9,879 nucleotides of DNA from an uncultured Rubrivivax sp. (GTDB taxonomy: Bacteria; Pseudomonadota; Gammaproteobacteria; Burkholderiales; Burkholderiaceae_C), in assembly GCA_937967345.1 (NCBI GenBank), contig CALBTN010000324.1, positions 1 through 9,879 on the forward strand, written 5' to 3'. Made by a program: the position numbers and the translations under genes. Positions 4,999 through 9,879 of this stretch are shown one piece after another (the stretch's first letter is position 1; every line of letters begins with the position of its first letter). The notes under the pieces were generated by a model. That model was not told the origin of the DNA and did no database searches. It was given only the letters and a program-made list of their open reading frames with translations.

Positions 4999-7190
4999 CC
5001 GACCGCACCCTCGTCCACCAGCTGCAAGTGGCCACCGAGCTGTACCGCTTCATCGAAGACCAGGTGCTGCCCGGCACCGGCGTCGAGCCCGCCACCTTCT
5101 GGCAGGGCTTCGACCGCATCGTGCATGACCTTGCGCCGAAGAACGCCGCGCTGCTGGCCGAGCGCGACCGGCTGCAAACCGAGATCGACGCCTGGCACCA
5201 GGCCAACCCGGGGCCGATCCGCGCCCGCGCCAAGTACCGCAAGTTCCTCGAGAAGATCGGCTACCTGGTGCCGGTGCCGGCCAAGGTGCGGGCGACGACG
5301 AAGAACGTCGACGCCGAGCTGGCGCTGCAGGCCGGCCCGCAGCTGGTGGTGCCGATCACCAACGCGCGCTACGCGCTCAACGCGGCCAACGCACGCTGGG
5401 GCTCGCTGTACGACGCGCTGTACGGCACCGACGTGCTCAGCGAGGCCGACGGCTGCGAGAAGGGCCGCGGCTACAACCCGAAGCGCGGCGCGAAGGTCAT
5501 CGAATACGCACGCCACGTGCTCGACCGCTGCGCGCCGCTGAAGCGCGGCTCGCACCTGGATGCCGCCGCCTACCGCGTGGTCGACAACCACCTGGCGGTG
5601 AGCTTGAAGAACGGCCAGGTGGCGGGCCTGAAGAACCCGGCGCAGTTCGTCGGCTTCCAAGGCGAGATGGATGCGCCCAGCGCGGTGCTGCTGGTGCACC
5701 ACGGGCTGCATCTGGACATCCGCATCGACCGCCACAGCGCGATCGGCAGCGACGACGCCGCCGGCGTGTGCGACCTGGTGCTCGAAGCCGCGCTGTCGAC
5801 CATCATGGACCTGGAGGACTCGGTGGCCGTGGTCGACGCCGCCGACAAGGTGCAGGCCTACGGCAACTGGCTGGGCGTGCTCAAGGGCACGCTGACCGAA
5901 GAAGTCACCAAGGGCGACAGCAGCTTCACCCGCGGCCTGAACCCCGACCGGCACTACACCGGCCCGCGTGGCGAGGACGTCAAGCTGCACGGCCGCGCGC
6001 TGCTGTTCGTGCGCAACGTCGGCCACCTGATGACCAACCCTGCGATCCTGTGGGGCGAGGACGGCCGCGAGATCCCCGAAGGCATTCTGGACGCGGTGGT
6101 CACCACCACGATCGCGCTGCACGACCTGCAGGGCCACGGCGCCAACGGCCTGCGCAACAGCCGCCGCGGCTCGGTCTACATCGTCAAGCCGAAGATGCAC
6201 GGCCCGGCCGAAGTGGCCTTTGCCGCCGAGCTGTTCGGCCGCGTCGAGCAGCTGCTGGGCCTGCCCAAGGCCACGGTCAAGCTCGGCATCATGGACGAGG
6301 AACGCCGCACCAGCGTGAACCTGAAGGCCTGCATCGCCGCGGCGGCCGATCGCATCGCCTTCATCAACACCGGCTTCCTCGACCGCACCGGCGACGAGAT
6401 GCACACCTCGATGCACGCCGGGCCGATGGTGCGCAAGGGCGACATGAAGACCAGCGCCTGGATCCAGGCCTACGAGCGCAGCAATGTGCTGGTGGGGCTG
6501 GAATGCGGGCTGCGCGGCAAGGCGCAGATCGGCAAGGGCATGTGGGCGATGCCCGACCTGATGAAGGCGATGCTCGAGCAGAAGATCGGCCACCCGAAGG
6601 CCGGCGCCAACACCGCCTGGGTGCCCAGCCCGACCGCGGCCACGCTGCACGCGTTGCACTACCACCAGGTGGACGTGTTCAAGGTGCAGAAGGAACTGGA
6701 GAAGACCGACGTCGAGGCCGAGCGCGAGGCCATCCTCGACGGCCTGCTCACCGTGCCGGTGGCGGCCAGGCCGAACTGGAGCGACGAGCAAAAGCAGCAG
6801 GAGCTGGACAACAACGCGCAGGGCATCCTGGGCTACGTGGTGCGCTGGGTCGACCAGGGCGTGGGCTGCTCGAAGGTGCCCGACATCCACAACGTCGGCC
6901 TGATGGAAGACCGCGCCACGCTGCGCATCAGCAGCCAGCACATCGCCAACTGGATGCTGCACGGCGTGGTGAGCAAGGCGCAGGTGCGCGCCACGCTCAA
7001 GCGCATGGCCAAGGTGGTGGACAAGCAGAACGCCGGCGACCCGCTGTACCAACCGATGGCCGGTCGCTTCGATCAATCGGCCGCGTTCCAGGCGGCCAGC
7101 GACCTGGTGTTCAAGGGGCTGGTGCAGCCCAGCGGCTACACCGAGCCGCTGCTGCATGCGTGGCGCTTGAAGGTCAAGGCAGCGGGCTGA
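4995..7190 (+). CDS. glcB: Malate synthase G
   Basis: A 731-residue enzyme of normal length for the G isoform. It condenses glyoxylate with acetyl-CoA to malate in the cytoplasm, the last step of glycolate and glyoxylate assimilation. Diagnostic segments are IMDLEDSVAVVDAADK (270-285), LFVRNVGHLMTNPAIL with the likely catalytic arginine R340, GIMDEERRTSVNLKACI with the Mg-binding glutamate E435, INTGFLDRTGDEMHTSMHAGP with metal-binding D463, and KVPDIHNVGLMEDRATLRISSQHIANW with the probable catalytic base D639. The spacing E435-D463-D639 equals that of E. coli GlcB E427-D455-D631. The TIM barrel is intact, and the long N-terminal and inserted domains mark the G rather than the A isoform. It starts inside the dehalogenase stop codon (4-bp overlap), so its expression is tied to that gene and probably to the divergent LysR regulator. 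Confidence 0.98.
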   Translation: MTDRTLVHQLQVATELYRFIEDQVLPGTGVEPATFWQGFDRIVHDLAPKNAALLAERDRLQTEIDAWHQANPGPIRARAKYRKFLEKIGYLVPVPAKVRATTKNVDAELALQAGPQLVVPITNARYALNAANARWGSLYDALYGTDVLSEADGCEKGRGYNPKRGAKVIEYARHVLDRCAPLKRGSHLDAAAYRVVDNHLAVSLKNGQVAGLKNPAQFVGFQGEMDAPSAVLLVHHGLHLDIRIDRHSAIGSDDAAGVCDLVLEAALSTIMDLEDSVAVVDAADKVQAYGNWLGVLKGTLTEEVTKGDSSFTRGLNPDRHYTGPRGEDVKLHGRALLFVRNVGHLMTNPAILWGEDGREIPEGILDAVVTTTIALHDLQGHGANGLRNSRRGSVYIVKPKMHGPAEVAFAAELFGRVEQLLGLPKATVKLGIMDEERRTSVNLKACIAAAADRIAFINTGFLDRTGDEMHTSMHAGPMVRKGDMKTSAWIQAYERSNVLVGLECGLRGKAQIGKGMWAMPDLMKAMLEQKIGHPKAGANTAWVPSPTAATLHALHYHQVDVFKVQKELEKTDVEAEREAILDGLLTVPVAARPNWSDEQKQQELDNNAQGILGYVVRWVDQGVGCSKVPDIHNVGLMEDRATLRISSQHIANWMLHGVVSKAQVRATLKRMAKVVDKQNAGDPLYQPMAGRFDQSAAFQAASDLVFKGLVQPSGYTEPLLHAWRLKVKAAG

Positions 7191-7218
7191 AGCCGACCGG
7201 TGGCGGCAACGCGGCTGC

Positions 7219-7233
7219 ATGCCGTTGCGGCAT
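7219..7233. repeat. Inverted repeat upstream of the MntA-type antitoxin gene
   Basis: ATGCCG-TTG-CGGCAT is a perfect 6-bp stem with a 3-base loop, ten bases before the ATG at 7243. A second possible stem, GCAACG (7206-7211) with CGTTGC (7223-7228), overlaps it, so the two structures exclude each other. It may be an autoregulatory operator of the toxin-antitoxin pair or the 3' hairpin of glcB; no T-run follows. Confidence 0.35.
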
Positions 7234-7242
7234 CATCCGCGC

Positions 7243-7533
7243 ATGGACCGCGCCCAGACCCTGGCCCTGCTGAGCCAGCACAAGCCCGAGCTGCAGCGCC
7301 GCTTCGGCGTCGTGCGGCTGGCATTGTTCGGGTCGCGCGCACGGGACCAGTCGCGGCAAGACAGCGACGCCGACGTGCTGGTCGCCTTCGACGGCCCGGC
7401 AGATTCGGCGCGCTATTTCGGGCTGCAGTTCTATCTGGAAGACCTGCTGGGTTGCCCGGTGGATCTGGTGACCGAGCAGGCACTGCGGCAGCAGCTGCGG
7501 CCCTTCGTCGAACGGGAAGCGATCCATGTCTGA
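7243..7533 (+). CDS. mntA: MntA-type nucleotidyltransferase antitoxin
   Basis: A 96-residue minimal nucleotidyltransferase of the DNA polymerase beta fold. After an N-terminal helix, FGVVRLALFGSRARDQ leads into the GSX10DXD signature: G30-S31, then D42 and D44, followed by the third metal ligand D74 in CPVDLV. In characterised MntA-HepT systems this enzyme transfers AMP from ATP to a tyrosine of the HepT toxin and so neutralises it; that role is inferred here from motifs and context. The usual ARG after GSx is ARD, a mild deviation. It overlaps the next gene by 8 bp and lies 52 bp after glcB. An in-frame ATG at 7219 would add eight residues (MPLRHHPR) and sits in an inverted repeat; I prefer 7243 because family members normally start close to the first helix. 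Neither start has a good Shine-Dalgarno. Confidence 0.88.
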   Translation: MDRAQTLALLSQHKPELQRRFGVVRLALFGSRARDQSRQDSDADVLVAFDGPADSARYFGLQFYLEDLLGCPVDLVTEQALRQQLRPFVEREAIHV

Positions 7534-7882
7534 GGCTGGGCCTCAGCGCGCATGGCGCTTCTACGTCGAAGACATGGCGCTGTGCTGCGACAAGGTGCTG
7601 GCGTATACCAAAGGCATCGACCGCGCCGCGTTCACGAGCGATGCCATGCGCTACGACGCGACCCTGCGCAACCTCGAGCTCATCGGCGAGGCGGCGACCC
7701 ATGTGCCGGCCGAGGTGCGAGCTGCAGCGGCCGATGTGCCGTGGCGCATGGTGATTGCGCTTCGCAATCGCCTGATCCACGGCTACCTGGGTATCGACGA
7801 TGACACCCTGTGGAGCATCGTCCGCGACGACGTGGCGCCGCTGCGCGTCGCGCTGAGCGCGCTGCTTGCTGCGCAGCCCTAG
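7526..7882 (+). CDS. hepT: HepT-type HEPN ribonuclease toxin
   Basis: A 118-residue all-helical HEPN protein (PF01934-type). It carries the complete active-site and modification motif RX4HXY as RNRLIHGY: R80, H85 and the AMP-accepting Y87. Flanking family features are YVEDMALCCDKVLAYTKG near the N-terminus, RNLELIGEAATHVP (48-61) and VPWRMVIALRN. In known systems HepT is an RNase that inhibits growth unless its tyrosine is AMPylated by MntA. The motif is intact, so the toxin is probably active. The start lies inside the end of mntA (8-bp overlap), preceded by GGGAAG at 7514-7519, so antitoxin is made first and toxin translation is coupled. The next gene starts 7 bp after the stop. Confidence 0.9.
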   Translation: MSEAGPQRAWRFYVEDMALCCDKVLAYTKGIDRAAFTSDAMRYDATLRNLELIGEAATHVPAEVRAAAADVPWRMVIALRNRLIHGYLGIDDDTLWSIVRDDVAPLRVALSALLAAQP

Positions 7883-7889
7883 CGCGTCG

Positions 7890-9879
7890 ATGGCCACCGC
7901 GCAAGCGCTCGCCGCCTTTCTGGCCGCCATTCACGGCGTGCACGTGCTCGGCAGCGGCACCCAGGAAAGCTCCTTCTACACGGCCATCGACAACCTGCTC
8001 GATGGCATCGGCGACACCCTGAAGCCCAAGGTGCGCTGCGTGATGCAGCTGAAGAACCTGGGCGCCGGCAATCCCGACGGCGGGCTGTTCACTGCCGACC
8101 AGTTCGATCGCGACGGCGATGCGCCGAAGAACCCGCTGGCGCCGGCGCGCGGCGTCATCGAAGTCAAGGCGCCGGCCGAGGCGGTGGACTTCACCGCGGC
8201 GTCGGCCCAGGTGGCGAAGTACTGGGACCGCTACCGACTGGTGCTGGTCACCAACCTGCGTGACTGGTTGTTGATCGGCGAACGCGACGGCCAGCGCGTG
8301 CTGCTCGAACGCCACACGCTGGCGCCCACTGCCGAGGCCTTCTGGAAACTCGCAGCGCATCCGGCGCAGGTGGCGGCGCAAGACGCCAGCGCATTCGGCG
8401 ACTTCCTGGCGCGTGCGATGCTGCAGCTGGCGCCCTTGAGCGAGCCCAAGGACCTGGCCTGGCTGCTGGCCAGCTACGCGCGCGAGGCCGCTCATCGCAT
8501 CGAGCACTCGCCCGCGGCAGCGCAACGCCAGCTCGCGGTGCTCGAGCAAAGCCTCGAAGCCGCGCTGGGGGTGCGCTTCGACGCCCAGGACGGCGAGCAC
8601 TTCTTCCGCTCCACGCTGGTGCAGACCCTGTTCTACGGCGTGTTCGCGGCCTGGGTGCTGCGCCACCAGAACGGCGCGGCGGGGCGCTTCGACTGGAAGA
8701 CCGCCGCCTACGACCTGAACGTGCCGATGATCTCGGCGCTGTTCGAGCAGCTGTCGCAGCCGACCAAACTCAAGGCGCTGGACCTGACCTCGGTACTCGA
8801 CTGGGCCGCTGACGCGCTGAACCGCGTCGACCAGGCCGGCTTCTTCAAGAAGTTCGAAGCGCGCCAGTCGGTGCAGTATTTCTACGAGCCCTTCCTCGAA
8901 GCCTTCGACCCCGAGCTGCGCAAGCAGCTCGGCGTGTGGTACACGCCGCGCGAGATCGTGCAATACCAGGTCGCGCGCGTCGACCAGGCCTTGCGCAGCG
9001 AACTGGGCATCGCCGAGGGCCTGGCCGACCCGCAGGTGGTGGTGCTCGACCCTTGCTGCGGCACCGGCGCCTACCTGGTCGAGGTGCTTGACCTGATCGC
9101 GCAGCGGCTGGCCGCGCAGGGCAACGCGGCGCTGGCCGGGCACGAACTGAAGCGCGCGATGCAGCAGCGCATCTTCGGCTTCGAGCTGCTGCCGGCGCCC
9201 TACGTGGTGGCGCACCTGCAGCTGGGCTTGCTGCTGCAGCGCCTGAACGCCCCGCTGCAAACCCATGCCGACGGTAGCGGCGAGCGCGTCGGGGTTTACC
9301 TGACCAACGCGCTGACCGGCTGGGAGCCGGCGCAGGAGCCGAAGACCCAGCTGCTGCCCTTCCCCGAACTGGCCGCCGAACGCGACGCGGCCAACAGCGT
9401 CAAGCGTGACCAGAAGGTGCTGGTGGTCATCGGCAACCCGCCCTACAACGGCTATGCCGGCGTGGCGATCGGCGAAGAGCGCGAGCTGAGCGACGCCTAC
9501 CGCAAGGCCGGCGCCGGCCCACAGCCGCAGGGTCAGGGGCTCAACGAGCTGTACGTGCGCTTCTTCCGCATGGCCGAGCGGCAGATCGTCGAACACAGCG
9601 GGCGCGGCATCGTCAGCTTCATCAGCAACTCCTCGTGGCTGGACGGCCTGAGCCACCCGGCGATGCGCGAGCGCTTCTTGCAGGTGTTCGACCACATCTG
9701 GGTGGATGACCTGCATGGCAACCGAATCATCTCCGAGTACGCACCAGACGGTCGCACCAGCGAGACGGTCTTCGCCGTGCGCGGCAGCTCAACGGGCATC
9801 AAAGTCGGCACGGCCATCGTTCTGCTGGTCCGCGCTCGGCAAGGGGATGCGTCGTCCGCTGCACTGCGCTATGCAGACT
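7890..9879 (+). CDS. Type ISP-like single-chain restriction-modification enzyme, N-terminal part (runs off the right edge)
   Basis: Open from the ATG at 7890 to the window end, 663 codons without a stop. Residues about 1-165 form a PD-(D/E)xK-like nuclease domain: ESSFY at 26-30, NPDGG with D63, and GVIEVKAP with E91 and K93. A helical spacer (about 170-345) ends in LGVWYTPREIVQYQV, typical of N6-adenine methyltransferases. The S-adenosylmethionine motif is VVVLDPCCGTGAYLVEV (383-399) and catalytic motif IV is NPPY at 516-519. GRGIVSFISNSSWLDG and IWVDDLHGN follow, then the probable start of the target-recognition region (VGTAIVLLVRAR, 639-650). No helicase motifs lie between nuclease and methyltransferase, unlike LlaGI and LlaBIII. 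It would both methylate and cut unmodified foreign DNA. The gene starts 7 bp after hepT without a clear Shine-Dalgarno, suggesting coupling. Recognition site unknown. Confidence 0.88.
   Translation, partial: MATAQALAAFLAAIHGVHVLGSGTQESSFYTAIDNLLDGIGDTLKPKVRCVMQLKNLGAGNPDGGLFTADQFDRDGDAPKNPLAPARGVIEVKAPAEAVDFTAASAQVAKYWDRYRLVLVTNLRDWLLIGERDGQRVLLERHTLAPTAEAFWKLAAHPAQVAAQDASAFGDFLARAMLQLAPLSEPKDLAWLLASYAREAAHRIEHSPAAAQRQLAVLEQSLEAALGVRFDAQDGEHFFRSTLVQTLFYGVFAAWVLRHQNGAAGRFDWKTAAYDLNVPMISALFEQLSQPTKLKALDLTSVLDWAADALNRVDQAGFFKKFEARQSVQYFYEPFLEAFDPELRKQLGVWYTPREIVQYQVARVDQALRSELGIAEGLADPQVVVLDPCCGTGAYLVEVLDLIAQRLAAQGNAALAGHELKRAMQQRIFGFELLPAPYVVAHLQLGLLLQRLNAPLQTHADGSGERVGVYLTNALTGWEPAQEPKTQLLPFPELAAERDAANSVKRDQKVLVVIGNPPYNGYAGVAIGEERELSDAYRKAGAGPQPQGQGLNELYVRFFRMAERQIVEHSGRGIVSFISNSSWLDGLSHPAMRERFLQVFDHIWVDDLHGNRIISEYAPDGRTSETVFAVRGSSTGIKVGTAIVLLVRARQGDASSAALRYAD

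Noticed and set aside
4866..7220. A very long open frame antisense to glcB (784 codons)
   Set aside because: It mirrors the codon bias of glcB in G+C-rich DNA; its product is a low-complexity His/Ala/Val/Leu/Arg-rich sequence with no recognisable domain, while the opposite strand encodes an intact enzyme.
7680..9716. A long open frame antisense to hepT and the restriction enzyme gene (678 codons)
   Set aside because: Same G+C-driven artefact; the plus strand carries clear catalytic motifs (RX4HXY, DPCCGTG, NPPY) throughout.
7191..9879. Insertion or integration boundary (attachment site, IS end, tRNA scar) at the start of the defence genes
   Set aside because: No transposase, tRNA gene, target-site duplication or sharp composition change is visible at this side; the far boundary is outside the window.
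1..9879. CRISPR arrays, tRNA or rRNA genes
   Set aside because: No regularly spaced repeats and no cloverleaf-like or rRNA-like segment was found when reading both strands.

Overview
The window is a very G+C-rich bacterial chromosome segment with tightly packed genes and strong G/C preference at third codon positions. Protein styles (ArgS, malate synthase G, a LysR regulator, a small PsiF-type secreted protein) point to a betaproteobacterium, most likely Burkholderiales. That placement is inferred from protein character only; there is no rRNA or other phylogenetic marker gene here.

Layout. (1) 1-1237, minus: the N-terminal 412 codons of arginyl-tRNA synthetase, running off the left edge. (2) 1238-1427: a divergent intergenic region with a -10-like box next to argS and a 22-bp perfect palindrome. 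(3) 1428-2783, plus: a soluble Ser/Thr protein kinase with a C-terminal cyclic-nucleotide-binding-like domain. (4) 2877-3140, plus: a small exported protein made of two nearly identical PsiF-type repeats. (5) 3184-4089, minus: a LysR-type regulator convergent with it. (6) 4090-4263: a divergent regulatory region. (7) 4264-4998 and 4995-7190, plus: a type II 2-haloacid dehalogenase overlapping malate synthase G by 4 bp. (8) 7243-9879, plus: an MntA-type nucleotidyltransferase antitoxin, a HepT-type HEPN toxin and the first 663 codons of a type ISP-like restriction-modification enzyme, running off the right edge.

How they may work together. The LysR/dehalogenase/GlcB block reads as a small catabolic unit. 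A 2-haloacid dehalogenase would turn haloacetate into glycolate; glycolate oxidase, not in this window, would give glyoxylate; GlcB condenses glyoxylate with acetyl-CoA to malate. The MntA-HepT pair follows the canonical motifs of that toxin-antitoxin system, and only 7 bp separate hepT from a single-polypeptide restriction enzyme, so the three form a candidate defence/addiction operon placed directly behind housekeeping metabolism. The kinase and the PsiF-like gene lie in the same direction with a 93-bp gap; no functional link is evident.

A window-wide pattern: argS, lysR and the dehalogenase each have a -10-like hexamer ending 6-7 bases before the start codon and no recognisable Shine-Dalgarno sequence. 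That is the layout expected of leaderless mRNAs.
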